A model generated the notes under the pieces. It made no database searches. It worked only from the letters and a program-made list of their open reading frames with translations, and was not told the origin of the DNA. DNA of 64,000 bases, taken from positions 48,516 through 112,515 of the forward strand of contig JAMLGJ010000006.1 in NCBI GenBank assembly GCA_023958095.1. Direction: 5' to 3'. The DNA comes from Microthrixaceae bacterium (GTDB lineage Bacteria; Actinomycetota; Acidimicrobiia; Acidimicrobiales; Microtrichaceae). Of this stretch, positions 17,037 to 24,661 are shown piece after piece. How positions within the stretch are numbered: the stretch's first letter is position 1; each line of letters opens with the position of its first letter. Both the position numbers and the translations under genes were made by a program.

Positions 17037-17570
17037 TCAGCGCACGCTGGAACCCGCCACGGTGCGCCGGCACGGGGTAACGGCGTCGGACGCATCGAGT
17101 GCCCACACCGGGCTGTCGAGGGGTTCGGCCGTCGACGCAGAGCACCCGCTCCGCTGCCACGACCGAACGGTCCGGGCCATGTTCGAGGAAGTGCTGCAGC
17201 TCAGCGAAGGAGTGGTTCTGTGCCACGACCTCCGTGAGGGGACCCGGCGCCATCCAGCCGGCACCGTCGTGGACGGCCGAGGCAGCCAACTCCGCCGGGC
17301 CGTGCAGCGCGAGGGGTGTTCCGCGTAGGAGGCCGCCGGCCACAGCTGGTGTCCGCGATCGATCGCGGCCCGTGCGCGAAGGGCGATCTCCTGCACCCCC
17401 GCCCAGTCGTTGCGGTCACAGCGGCGATCCACCACACGTAGCAGTTCGTCGAGGTCTCCGGCGACCAGCGATGCGTCGAGGTGTTCATCGGCTCCGGCTG
17501 AGCGGTCCGGTGCAGAGCCGGTGTGTTGGGGGTCGTCGGCGTGGGACCCGCTGTTCACACCAGTGGCCAC
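17037..17570 (-). pseudogene. Conserved actinobacterial protein split by two compensating frameshifts
   Basis: The N-terminal part (LDELLRVVDRRCDRNDWAGV, then RGHQLWPAASYAEH) reads in one frame. The continuation (LALHGPAELAASAVHDGAGW, then GPLTEVVAQNHSFAEL and ERVLCVDG) lies in a second frame. The tail (EPLDSPVWALDASDAVTP) returns to the first. One base is missing in the C-run near 17313-17317, and one is extra near 17124-17129. Repairing both gives a continuous protein of about 177 residues that I recall as a conserved neighbour of SCO1664-type genes in Streptomyces. Function unknown. The start overlaps the end of the SCO1664-like gene. Both shifts fall in homopolymer-like C/G runs, so base-calling error is possible. 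Confidence 0.7.
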
Positions 17571-18382
17571 GGGTAGCGGTTGCCGGTGAGGTCGTGTGGG
17601 AAACGGCCCGCTTCGAGCAGTGCGGATGCACGGGCCAGGGTGGCGTCGATCTCCTCAGGTGACAACCAGCGTGCGAGGCGAGCGGGGACACCGTCTTCCA
17701 AGAAGCTCCCGAGTGCCTCCAGCGCCCGTTGGGGAACGACCTCCCCGGCAAAATCCCAGATGACGGTGCGCAGCTTGAACTCCACATGGAAGGTCAAGCC
17801 GTTGTCGATCGCCCATAGCCGCTGGTCGGCGTCAACGAGGCAGTGTCCACCCTTGCGGTCGGTGGCATTGGCTACGAGGTCGAGCACACAGAGGTCCCGC
17901 AGTGAGGAGGCCAGGTTCTCGTCGTCGGTGTCGCGAAGGGTGAAGTAGTGCTCCTCGAACCTCGCGGGTACGAATGCCTGCAGGGAGCCGGGACCCATTG
18001 GCGCCTCGGTCCTGCCGACCGTCGGGGGAACCACACCGAACCCGAGCAACTCTGACAGCTCCCAGGTCGCGACTTCGCGCTTCCAGAGTCCGCCGGGGAA
18101 GTCCCAGAGGGGACGTTCGGCCGAAACGGGCTTGTAGATGGCCGGAGCATGCTCCGTTCCCTGTCGTACCTCCACGAGAAAGGTCCCGTTGGAGGACCAG
18201 GGCATCAACCCGAGGACGTCGATGCTGCCGGAGCCGAGCAGTTCGACCATGGGTTCGGTCTCCGAGGGAGCCACGGTGGCGTCGTACTCGTAGGGGGTGT
18301 GCGATGGCGTCGAGGAAGGCGGGGATGGCGCTGTGTCGTCCGGCCGGGTACCCGGTTCGTCGGCGCGCCCGGCGGCGGCCAT
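17555..18382 (-). CDS. SCO1664-family protein (kinase-like fold)
   Basis: The protein has about 275 residues from ATG 18382; a GTG at 18394 is also possible. It matches the actinobacterial family near SCO1664: LGSGSIDVLGLMPWSSNGTFLVEV, split here as LLGSGSIDVLGLMP and SNGTFLVEV, then YKPVSAERPLWDFPGGLW. LCVLDLVANATDRKGGHCLV and WAIDNGLTFHVE resemble the catalytic HxD/DNG region of PI3/4-kinase-like proteins. DRKGGH and DNG would be the catalytic and metal sites. It follows DUF3090 and the phosphomutase with overlapping ends, the usual actinobacterial order. Substrate unknown. Confidence 0.85.
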   Translation of the reverse strand: MAAAGRADEPGTRPDDTAPSPPSSTPSHTPYEYDATVAPSETEPMVELLGSGSIDVLGLMPWSSNGTFLVEVRQGTEHAPAIYKPVSAERPLWDFPGGLWKREVATWELSELLGFGVVPPTVGRTEAPMGPGSLQAFVPARFEEHYFTLRDTDDENLASSLRDLCVLDLVANATDRKGGHCLVDADQRLWAIDNGLTFHVEFKLRTVIWDFAGEVVPQRALEALGSFLEDGVPARLARWLSPEEIDATLARASALLEAGRFPHDLTGNRYPWPLV

Positions 18383-18384
18383 TG

Positions 18385-18942
18385 TCAGTTCCACCGTGGG
18401 CAGGCGTGGCCCTCTGGGTCCATCGGTGCTCCACAGAGACGACAGGGCGGCCGACCGGCGGCGATCAGCTCCTCAGCGGTCTCGCCGAACGCGAGCGCCT
18501 GGGCCGCGCTGAGCACGAACCTGGCTTCGGCGGCGTCCTCACCCAGGGATTCCGTGGCTTCGATGAGCTGTGCGAGCAGGTCGTCGTCGAGTTCCACGTC
18601 GGGGTCCGGATCGACCGAGTCGACGACCAGCTCCTCGGCCGTCACGAGGATGAGCCCGTTGTCCTCGTCCACTCCCACCGAGAGCTGCCCGACGGTCCAC
18701 TGCTCCTCGACGGGTTCGACGAGCCCGACGATGTCGCGGTCGGGTTCGACCGGCCCGATCGCCTCGGCCAGCTGGGTGAGGTAGCGCCCCAGCATGCCCA
18801 CCTGCTGCTTCTCGCAGCGCAGTGTGACGATCCGCTCACCCGCGCGTGCCTGGAGGTAGAAAGTGCGGTTTCCGGGCTCGCCGAGGGCGCCGGGCACGAA
18901 CGCGTCGACCCCCTCGAACTCGAAGGACTCCCCGGTGCTCAT
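18385..18942 (-). CDS. DUF3090 family protein
   Basis: The protein has 185 residues. Its start (FEFEGVDAFVPGALGEPGNRTFYLQA) and EKQQVGMLGRYLTQL are the family hallmark. The C-terminus CRLCGAPMDPEGHACPRWN carries three Cys and one His in a zinc-ribbon-like arrangement. Function is not established. It overlaps the phosphomutase stop by ATGA and the SCO1664-like gene follows within a few bases, so the three are one translational unit. Such strict conservation suggests one pathway. Confidence 0.9.
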   Translation of the reverse strand: MSTGESFEFEGVDAFVPGALGEPGNRTFYLQARAGERIVTLRCEKQQVGMLGRYLTQLAEAIGPVEPDRDIVGLVEPVEEQWTVGQLSVGVDEDNGLILVTAEELVVDSVDPDPDVELDDDLLAQLIEATESLGEDAAEARFVLSAAQALAFGETAEELIAAGRPPCRLCGAPMDPEGHACPRWN

Positions 18943-19574
18943 GAGATCCCCAGCTTGGTGAGGTCCCCGCCCGTGTCGTTCACGGCCAACACGACCGGCC
19001 GGTGCTCACCCAGCAGCAGCACGCTCACCGAGGCAGGGGAGACGACGATGCGCTGGAAGTTGTCGAGCGGTGTGCCGGCGGCACGCGCAACCGCGGCCTT
19101 GATCGGGTCTGCGTGGCTCACAGCCACGATCCGTTCCCCACGGTGTCTGGAGGCGAGTTCCAGCAGCTGGTCCCAGATGCGCTGGGACATCTCGGAGAAC
19201 GACTCCCCACCGGGAAACCGGAACACCGATGGCGTGTCCTGGACTGCCGACCACTCCTTGCGCCGACGCAGGTCGGCGAGCTTCCTGCCGGTCCAGTCCC
19301 CGAAGTCGCACTCGATCAGCCCCTTGGCAGTGCGGGTTCGCAGTCCCGATGCCCGGGCGATCGGCGCCGCGGTCTCACGGGTTCGTTCCATCGGCGACGC
19401 GTACACGGCGGAGGGCTCGAGTGGCGCCAAGCGGTCGGCCGTGGCCGCGACCTGTTGTTCGCCCTCGGCTGAGAGGTGCAGGCCCCGAGCGCGTCCGGGC
19501 AGGACGGAACCGGTGGTCGTCGTGGCGCCGTGGCGCACGAGCAGCACCAGCGTCGGTCCCTTCGTCTGGGCCAT
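18939..19574 (-). CDS. Histidine phosphatase, MSMEG_4193 family
   Basis: The protein has 211 residues of the phosphoglycerate-mutase-like superfamily. Catalytic VLLVRHGAT holds the phosphohistidine, YASPMERTRETA and IECDFGDWTG are typical, and VSHADPIKAAVA has the second His. It was probably a phosphatase rather than a glycolytic mutase, judging from length. ATG 19574 has a TAGGAT box seven bases upstream and no Shine-Dalgarno, so a leaderless start is likely. It leads the operon with DUF3090 and SCO1664-like genes. Confidence 0.9.
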   Translation of the reverse strand: MAQTKGPTLVLLVRHGATTTTGSVLPGRARGLHLSAEGEQQVAATADRLAPLEPSAVYASPMERTRETAAPIARASGLRTRTAKGLIECDFGDWTGRKLADLRRRKEWSAVQDTPSVFRFPGGESFSEMSQRIWDQLLELASRHRGERIVAVSHADPIKAAVARAAGTPLDNFQRIVVSPASVSVLLLGEHRPVVLAVNDTGGDLTKLGIS

Positions 19575-19581
19575 GCACACG

Positions 19582-19587
19582 ATCCTA
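19582..19587 (-). promoter_or_regulatory. -10 box for leaderless phosphatase operon
   Basis: On the minus strand TAGGAT is followed by seven bases and the ATG at 19574. No ribosome binding site is present. Confidence 0.5.
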
Positions 19588-19671
19588 GGTAGCTTCGCCG
19601 GGACCACCAGAACGCGAACCCGTATGGCACCTCCGCGATGGTTCGCACGCCCGATTACCCCGGAGACAGCC

Positions 19672-20376
19672 ATGAGCCGAAGCCCCTCCACCAGCCGCGA
19701 GGAGAAGCTGGCAGCCCTGGAGGAGCGGATAGTGGACTGCCGCAGGTGTCCGCGGCTGGTCGAGTGGCGCGAGGAGGTGGCGCGCGAGAAGCGGGCTGCG
19801 TTCCGCGACGAGGAGTACTGGGGCCGTCCGGTCCCCGGGTTCGGGGACCCCCGTGGGTCGGTAGCGGTGGTCGGACTGGCTCCTGCTGCCCACGGGGCGA
19901 ACCGCACGGGGCGCATGTTCACCGGTGACCGGTCCGGGGACTGGCTGTACGCGGCGATGTACCGTGCCGGGCTCGCAAACCAGCCCGAGGCGCGCTCGCT
20001 CGACGACGGCTTGGAACTCAGCGGAGCGTGGGTGACCTCGCCGGTCAAGTGCGCGCCACCGGCCAACAAGCCGACTGCCGCGGAACGCGATGCATGTCAG
20101 CCCTTCATCACCGAGGAACTCGACCTGTTGGAGGACGTCCGGGTGATCGTCGCGCTCGGCGGGTTCGGCCACGCGCAGGTCGCGAAGCTGCTGGGCATGC
20201 GTCCCCGACCGAGGTTCGGTCATGGATCCGAGCACGTGGCGCCCGACGGCCGTGTCCTGCTCGGCTGCTACCACGTGAGCCAGCAGAACACCTTCACCGG
20301 GCGTCTGACCGAGGAGATGCTGGATGCGGTCTTCGCCCGTGCGGTACAGATCGCAGGTGGTGCCGCCGCCGGGTGA
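19672..20376 (+). CDS. Type-5 uracil-DNA glycosylase (UdgB)
   Basis: The protein has 234 residues. Motif 1, VGLAPAAHGANRTGRMFTGD, is the type-5 (UdgB) signature, which lacks the polar catalytic Asp/Asn of families 1 and 4. Motif 2 is YHVSQQNTFTGRLT. Cysteines in VDCRRCPRL, VKCAPPANKP and DACQPF are placed to bind the 4Fe-4S cluster of families 4 and 5. The enzyme removes uracil and other deaminated bases from DNA, useful in a GC-rich genome. GGAGA precedes the ATG. It is divergent from the phosphatase operon. Confidence 0.9.
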   Translation: MSRSPSTSREEKLAALEERIVDCRRCPRLVEWREEVAREKRAAFRDEEYWGRPVPGFGDPRGSVAVVGLAPAAHGANRTGRMFTGDRSGDWLYAAMYRAGLANQPEARSLDDGLELSGAWVTSPVKCAPPANKPTAAERDACQPFITEELDLLEDVRVIVALGGFGHAQVAKLLGMRPRPRFGHGSEHVAPDGRVLLGCYHVSQQNTFTGRLTEEMLDAVFARAVQIAGGAAAG

Positions 20377-20419
20377 GCCGGACGTGAGTGGGATCCGTCG
20401 CAAACGCTGGTTGCGGCCC

Positions 20420-20425
20420 TAGCTT
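20420..20425 (+). promoter_or_regulatory. -10 box for leaderless flippase gene
   Basis: TAGCTT is followed by exactly six bases and the GTG at 20432, with no ribosome site. Confidence 0.5.
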
Positions 20426-20431
20426 GTACTC

Positions 20432-21646
20432 GTGAACAGTGCTGAGGACGCCCTGGACGGAGACGCCGGCGACGCAGCAGGTCCGGGCGCGCCGCCGGAG
20501 GCAACGCTCGACCGGCGCAAGCAGTTGGTTGCAGGGCTGCTCACCGCAGCCGTGCTCGTGTTCGTCTTCGTCGGCGTGTTCCCCAAGATCGCCGACTACG
20601 GAGCGGCATGGGATTCCATACAGGAGATGTCGGTCGCGTCGCTGGTCGCGCTCGCGCTGGTTTCGGTGCTCAACATCGTCGTGTACGTGTTCCCCTACCA
20701 GGCTGCGCTTCCGGGGTTGCCCTTCGGTCAGGGGTTCGTGGTTCGCCAGACCTCCTTCATGATCTCCAACGCGATCCCGGCAGGGGGTGCGTTCGGTCTC
20801 GGTGTCCAGTACACGATGCTGAGCGGCTACGGCTATGGCCCCGCCCAGACCAGCAGTGCGATCGCCGCCACGAGCGTGTGGAACCTGCTGGTCACCCTTG
20901 CGTTGCCCGCGCTCGGGGTCACCGCGGTGCTCTTCGTGGGTGGGGCGTCCACCAGCGAGGTGGTGGGTGCGGTCGTGGGTCTTGTTGCGGTGGGGCTCCT
21001 GATCACCCTGTTCATGCTGGTGTTGCGCAGTGAGACCACAGCCCTGCGGCTGGGACGCCTCGGTGACCGACTGGCCGCCCCCGTGATGCGTCGTGTCAAC
21101 AAGCGCAGGTCGACCGACGCGGCCAGTGCGACGATGGGGGCAGCACCGGCACCTACGGCTGCAGGGTCCGGTGCCGGGACCGGCACGTCCGTGAACGGCG
21201 ACGGTTCACCGGGTCCGGTGACCAGGGCGCTGCTCAACTTCCGGGACAGCCTCCGCAGCGTGGTCGAGCGGCGTTGGGCACTGCTGACCTCATCGAGCTT
21301 CGCCCAGCAGTTCTGCCAGTTCCTCATCCTCTTGGTGGCGTTCTACGGGATCAAGGGCTCGGATGCAGGCATCAACCCGGTGCAGTTGTTCGCGGCCTTC
21401 GCGATCGCGAGGCTGGCCGGGTTCATCCCGATCACACCCGGCGGTCTAGGCACGGTGGACGCTGCGATGGTCGGGATGATGACGGCGTTCGGAGCGAACG
21501 AGGATGATGCTCTCGCGGCGCTGTTGCTGTGGAGGGCGGCCTCGTTCGTTCCCCAGGTGGTGCTCGGCATCGGCACCTTCCTGTGGTGGCGACGCCATGC
21601 CGGCAAGCGGAAGCCGTCCGGTTCCCCCTCCGTGGCCGCCGTGTGA
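20432..21646 (+). CDS. UPF0104/LPG-synthase-TM family membrane protein
   Basis: The protein has 404 residues and about eight membrane helices, from QLVAGLLTAAVLVFVFVGVF to the C-terminus. Family marks are GGAFGLGVQYTML and the late FIPITPGGLGTVDAAMVGMM, the PGGxGxxE-like motif (here ending D). A Gly/Ala-rich cytoplasmic loop of about 50 residues lies near 220-270. Relatives are flippase-like proteins (AglD, YbhN, the membrane part of MprF). It may move a lipid or lipid-linked sugar, but no substrate is evident. The start GTG 20432 fits the adjacent -10 box. Confidence 0.85.
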   Translation: MNSAEDALDGDAGDAAGPGAPPEATLDRRKQLVAGLLTAAVLVFVFVGVFPKIADYGAAWDSIQEMSVASLVALALVSVLNIVVYVFPYQAALPGLPFGQGFVVRQTSFMISNAIPAGGAFGLGVQYTMLSGYGYGPAQTSSAIAATSVWNLLVTLALPALGVTAVLFVGGASTSEVVGAVVGLVAVGLLITLFMLVLRSETTALRLGRLGDRLAAPVMRRVNKRRSTDAASATMGAAPAPTAAGSGAGTGTSVNGDGSPGPVTRALLNFRDSLRSVVERRWALLTSSSFAQQFCQFLILLVAFYGIKGSDAGINPVQLFAAFAIARLAGFIPITPGGLGTVDAAMVGMMTAFGANEDDALAALLLWRAASFVPQVVLGIGTFLWWRRHAGKRKPSGSPSVAAV

Positions 21647-21781
21647 GAACGCCGCCGACTGCGTAGGGGGCGCTCCCTCTCGGGGGGTTCCGCGCGGGCA
21701 CGGCCCGCATGGCTCCGGGCGCGACCCGGGCGCTAGCGTGGGGAACCTCGTTTCCGACCTCCCAGGAGCCCACGAACGCCC

Positions 21782-22207
21782 ATGAGCCCAGCCACCAGGA
21801 CCACGCGCGCAACGACTTCGATGTCGGATCCCGCCGTGCGGGCCCACCGAACCCTCCCGTCCAGGCCGACCGTACGGATGCTTCTGGCGGTTCTGCTCAC
21901 GGCATTCGTGACCGTCGCCGCCGCGTGCGGGGTCAATCCGCAGCCCACGGGATACGGCGACCAGTACGAGGAGAACTTCATGCTCGGCTGCACCGGGGTC
22001 GACCCCGAGACCGGTGAGTCCCCCGACGGCTACGAGCCACTCGCCTCGGAGAGCCAGTGCACCTGCGTCTACGAGGGGTTGGAGGAGAAGGTTCCCTTCG
22101 AGGAGGCCGAGCAGTTCGAGGAGGCCCAGGCAGAGGCCGAATCAGGTGACGACATCGAGGTGCCGGAGAACATCGCCGAGATCTTCTCGGACTGCGAGGA
22201 CGCCTGA
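21782..22207 (+). CDS. Small acidic lipoprotein
   Basis: The protein has 141 residues. A basic N-terminus precedes a hydrophobic stretch LLAVLLTAFVTVAAACG, whose AAAC is a lipobox. The mature part is very acidic (EEAEQFEEAQAEAE) and holds four further cysteines (LGCTGV, CTCVYEG, SDCEDA). CAGGAG lies about ten bases before the ATG, and TAGCGT near 21735 could be the -10 box. An in-frame ATG at 21821 would shorten the N-terminus. No known family is recognised. A hairpin directly follows the stop. Confidence 0.75.
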   Translation: MSPATRTTRATTSMSDPAVRAHRTLPSRPTVRMLLAVLLTAFVTVAAACGVNPQPTGYGDQYEENFMLGCTGVDPETGESPDGYEPLASESQCTCVYEGLEEKVPFEEAEQFEEAQAEAESGDDIEVPENIAEIFSDCEDA

Positions 22208-22213
22208 GCGGAT

Positions 22214-22266
22214 GGGCCGGATGAACCATTCGCAGGGCCTTGCGCTGCGAATGATCCGTTCGGCCC
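22214..22266 (+). terminator. Interrupted hairpin after lipoprotein gene
   Basis: GGGCCG/CGGCCC (22214-22219 with 22261-22266) and GAT/ATC form the outer part. ATTCGCAG (22228-22235) pairs with CTGCGAAT (22245-22252) as an eight-base inner stem with a nine-base loop. It begins seven bases after the stop codon. There is no U-run, common for GC-rich actinobacteria. Confidence 0.6.
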
Positions 22267-22363
22267 TCCAGAGCGGGACCGTGCGAGCCGATCGTGTGGC
22301 ATGGACCTGCCTTCGCTCACCACGCCGGGCTCTCACCGAGGGGCGCTGGTGCCGCGGAGGCCG

Positions 22364-22516
22364 ATGAGGCTTCACGAGGCGCTGACGGCCCGCCTCTTCG
22401 AATCGGACGGCCTTCCGGCGGTCGACCTGGAGGGGCTGATGCCGGTGAAGTCGATGTTCGACTACGACACCTCGAGTGCGTTCGTGGTCACGGAGCTGCC
22501 GCCCAATCTCGACTGA
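22364..22516 (+). CDS. Small hypothetical protein
   Basis: A 50-residue frame (MRLHEALTARLFESDGLPAV, then GLMPVKSMFDYDTSSAFVV) has GC-rich third positions and a GGAGG three bases before ATG 22364; an earlier in-frame ATG at 22301 is possible. No family is recognised and there is no signal or membrane segment. It is convergent with the FrhB-like gene, whose stop is 30 bp away. It could be chance coding. Confidence 0.4.
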   Translation: MRLHEALTARLFESDGLPAVDLEGLMPVKSMFDYDTSSAFVVTELPPNLD

Positions 22517-22546
22517 CGGGCGGCGGGGCCCGGGCCGGTGAGCGGC

Positions 22547-23701
22547 TCAGTCGACCCCGGCGCGGATGCTCACCTCGGCCGTTGTGGGCCATCTCGACCG
22601 GGACTTCTCGGCGAGCTTTCGCATCAGTGCGATCGCACCCGGGTCGGAGTCGCCCGGGCGGGCCTCGATCACACCCTGGTCGATCATCCGCGTGATGATC
22701 TCGCGTCCGAGGTCGGTACGCACGACCGTGAGCGTCCAGTCCGCGTTCTCCCCGATGCCCCCACAGGAGATGTCGGCGTGCTCGGCCGCGAAGTCCGGAC
22801 AGTGGGTGCAGCCCTCCCTGGTCCACGCATGGCACTCCTTGAGGTTGATCTCCCGGTAGGTGCCGTCGTGGGTCCAGATCTGGAACACACCCTTGATGTT
22901 CATCTTGGCGATGTCCGAACGGGCGAGGCCGTACTTGGTCCAGAACAGCTCTTCGAAGATCGCGTCGTCGAAGGTCTTGGAGCACAGCAGGCCGATGTTG
23001 AACACGAACGGCTTGGAGACCTTTCCGGCCTTGCGGCTCCACATGACCGGGGGCGAGGAGGTCTGGCACCCCATGCCGACCAGGGCGAGTCGCTCGTGGC
23101 CGGCCTCGATCGCCTCGTCGTAGGCGAGGGTGTTGGCAGAGTAGGTGTAGCGGCTACCGGCCGCGTCGAGGATCTCCTGGCGTGTCGCGGCCACTCCGGG
23201 ACGGGCCTTCCATGAGTCCTTGTCGCCCTCCAGGTAGCTGACCAGCGAAGCGTCGATGTAGTCGTTCTCGAGCGCCCAGATGAGGATCGCGGAGACCAGC
23301 CCGCCGTCCTGTCCCAGTTCGTGGACGGTCTGCTCGGTGGCCCTCGTCAACATGATGTCGTGGTAGATGCCGGCGACCTCGTCCTCGCTGCGGGTCCTGG
23401 CGAAGAGATGGTCGTCGGCCTGGGCTTCCCAGATCCCGAAACGGGGGCAGGCTCGGGTGCACGAGGTGCATCCCTTCTGGCCGTGGACGCAGTCGTCGGC
23501 CCCGAGCTCCTCCTCGAGGTGGAACGGCCGGTAGCCACCCTGGTGGTGCTCGTAGCCGATCACGTCGTGGGGGCAGGCGATCACGCAGCCTGCACAGCCG
23601 GTGCAGAGGCTCGCGTCTATCACCTGGCCCTTCAGTTCCTTCCACTGGTTCCGCCAGCGGGTCGACTGCACTTCCTCGAGGCGTTCGGTCTCGACGGTCA
23701 T
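22547..23701 (-). CDS. FrhB/FdhB-like F420-linked iron-sulfur oxidoreductase subunit
   Basis: The protein has 384 residues. An N-terminal ferredoxin-like part shows CTGCAGCVIACP and CTSCTRACPRF. FrhB_N (GGLVSAILIWALENDYIDA) and FrhB_C (VFNIGLLCSKTFDD, then CTHCPDFAAEHADISCGG) follow. The family binds FAD and Fe-S clusters and usually exchanges electrons between F420 and a partner. F420 occurs in many actinobacteria, which fits. No partner subunit is adjacent, so it may act alone or with a distant protein. A TACGAT box seven bases before the ATG suggests a leaderless mRNA. Confidence 0.85.
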   Translation of the reverse strand: MTVETERLEEVQSTRWRNQWKELKGQVIDASLCTGCAGCVIACPHDVIGYEHHQGGYRPFHLEEELGADDCVHGQKGCTSCTRACPRFGIWEAQADDHLFARTRSEDEVAGIYHDIMLTRATEQTVHELGQDGGLVSAILIWALENDYIDASLVSYLEGDKDSWKARPGVAATRQEILDAAGSRYTYSANTLAYDEAIEAGHERLALVGMGCQTSSPPVMWSRKAGKVSKPFVFNIGLLCSKTFDDAIFEELFWTKYGLARSDIAKMNIKGVFQIWTHDGTYREINLKECHAWTREGCTHCPDFAAEHADISCGGIGENADWTLTVVRTDLGREIITRMIDQGVIEARPGDSDPGAIALMRKLAEKSRSRWPTTAEVSIRAGVD

Positions 23702-23708
23702 GGGCCCG

Positions 23709-23714
23709 ATCGTA
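23709..23714 (-). promoter_or_regulatory. -10 box for leaderless frhB-like gene
   Basis: On the minus strand TACGAT is followed by seven bases and the ATG at 23701, with no ribosome binding site. Confidence 0.5.
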
Positions 23715-23753
23715 GGTCAGTGCCGTGGCCGGCAGGCCATGGGTTGGCAGGGC

Positions 23754-24524
23754 TCAGACGTTGGCGTGGCGGGTCGCCTTGTCGTAGAGGGTCGCGATCT
23801 TGTCGGCGTAGCCGGGGTCGGTGGCCCAGTTGCCGTTGCCCATGTCGGACCAGCGTGGTGCCTTGCCCTTGGGCAGCACCCATTGGCAGCGGGGTGTGAC
23901 CGTCGGGTTCTCGAAGCCGGAGCAGTCGACCGTCTCGTCGGCGTATGCCCTCAGGTGCTGGATCTGGGCGCGCACACCGATCCGTGCACTGGGGAACGAC
24001 GCGGAGGACGAACCGGAGTCGACCGCTCCGATACCCGCGAAGTTGTTGTGTTCGGGAGGCATGCGTTCGGAGAAGCGGAACCAGCCGGTCTCGAGCACGG
24101 CCTGGACGAACGCGACATCGCCCGCGACCCCTTCGGTGACACCCTCCTCGATGAAGTAGCGGGCTATGTCCTCGATCGGTTCCGGCGGAACTGCGTCCTC
24201 GACGTCGACGGATTCGACCCAGGCGGCGAGTTGTGCCGCGGTCAGCCTGGAGGGTCCCATGATCGGTCCCGGGTCGTTGGCGGCGGTGGCGGGTGGGGTG
24301 GTGGTCGTGGTGGTCGTGGTGGTCGTGGTCGTGGTCACCGGGGTCCAGGTGGGTGCGCATGCCGTCGTCGCGAGCGTCCCGGTCATGACCGCAGCGAGTG
24401 CTGCTGCGGTCGTGTGGCGGATCCTGCTGCGGGCGGACTCCGGGCGGCTGCGCGGCCGCTCGGTGCCGGAGGGTGAGGTGCCGTGCCGGGCGGGGGTCCT
24501 TCGGGTCCTGCGGAACGTGTGCAT
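23754..24524 (-). CDS. Glucosaminidase-type cell-wall hydrolase lipoprotein
   Basis: The protein has 256 residues. An Arg-rich N-terminus of about 38 residues precedes the hydrophobic AAALAAVMTGTLATTAC, with a lipobox-like TTAC. A run of 14 consecutive threonines then makes a wall-spanning linker. The catalytic domain resembles GH73/FlgJ-type glucosaminidases: FVQAVLETGWFRFSE holds the likely catalytic Glu, followed by NNFAGIGAVD and GVRAQIQHLRAYAD. It would cut glycan strands of peptidoglycan outside the membrane. The ATG at 24524 lacks a well-placed ribosome site; an AAAGGAGG sits too far upstream within a small hairpin. Confidence 0.85.
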   Translation of the reverse strand: MHTFRRTRRTPARHGTSPSGTERPRSRPESARSRIRHTTAAALAAVMTGTLATTACAPTWTPVTTTTTTTTTTTTTPPATAANDPGPIMGPSRLTAAQLAAWVESVDVEDAVPPEPIEDIARYFIEEGVTEGVAGDVAFVQAVLETGWFRFSERMPPEHNNFAGIGAVDSGSSSASFPSARIGVRAQIQHLRAYADETVDCSGFENPTVTPRCQWVLPKGKAPRWSDMGNGNWATDPGYADKIATLYDKATRHANV

Positions 24525-24538
24525 CAGAACAGGTGATC

Positions 24539-24557
24539 GGAGGCCTCGGTCGCCTCC
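24539..24557 (-). promoter_or_regulatory. Hairpin over a displaced Shine-Dalgarno
   Basis: In the glucosaminidase leader GGAGGC (24557-24552) pairs with GCCTCC (24544-24539) across a seven-base loop. The strong AAAGGAGG of the 5' arm is about 26 bases before the ATG, too far for direct use. The fold may bring it nearer or hide it. Confidence 0.4.
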
Positions 24558-24626
24558 TTTAGCCAACCTCTCGTATTGCCCCAGCAGCCCGCGATCCGGG
24601 TGCGCCCCGGAATCCGGGGCCACGAG

Positions 24627-24655
24627 TTGTCCTTTATTGACCGGGCGGTCAAGAT
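24627..24655 (+). promoter_or_regulatory. Promoter of acyl-CoA dehydrogenase gene
   Basis: TTGTCC (24627-24632) and CAAGAT (24650-24655) are 17 bp apart, and the ATG at 24662 follows after six bases. The transcript would be leaderless. Confidence 0.5.
24637..24652. promoter_or_regulatory. Palindromic operator, TetR type
   Basis: TTGACCG-GG-CGGTCAA is a perfect inverted repeat with seven-base arms, placed between the -35 and -10 boxes of the acyl-CoA dehydrogenase gene. This shape is common for TetR-family repressors of fatty-acid catabolism. No TetR gene is in the window. Confidence 0.65.
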
Positions 24656-24661
24656 TTGTGC

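Noticed and set aside
24525..24661. c-di-AMP riboswitch before the wall hydrolase
   Set aside because: The region is too short and lacks the paired conserved blocks of that class.
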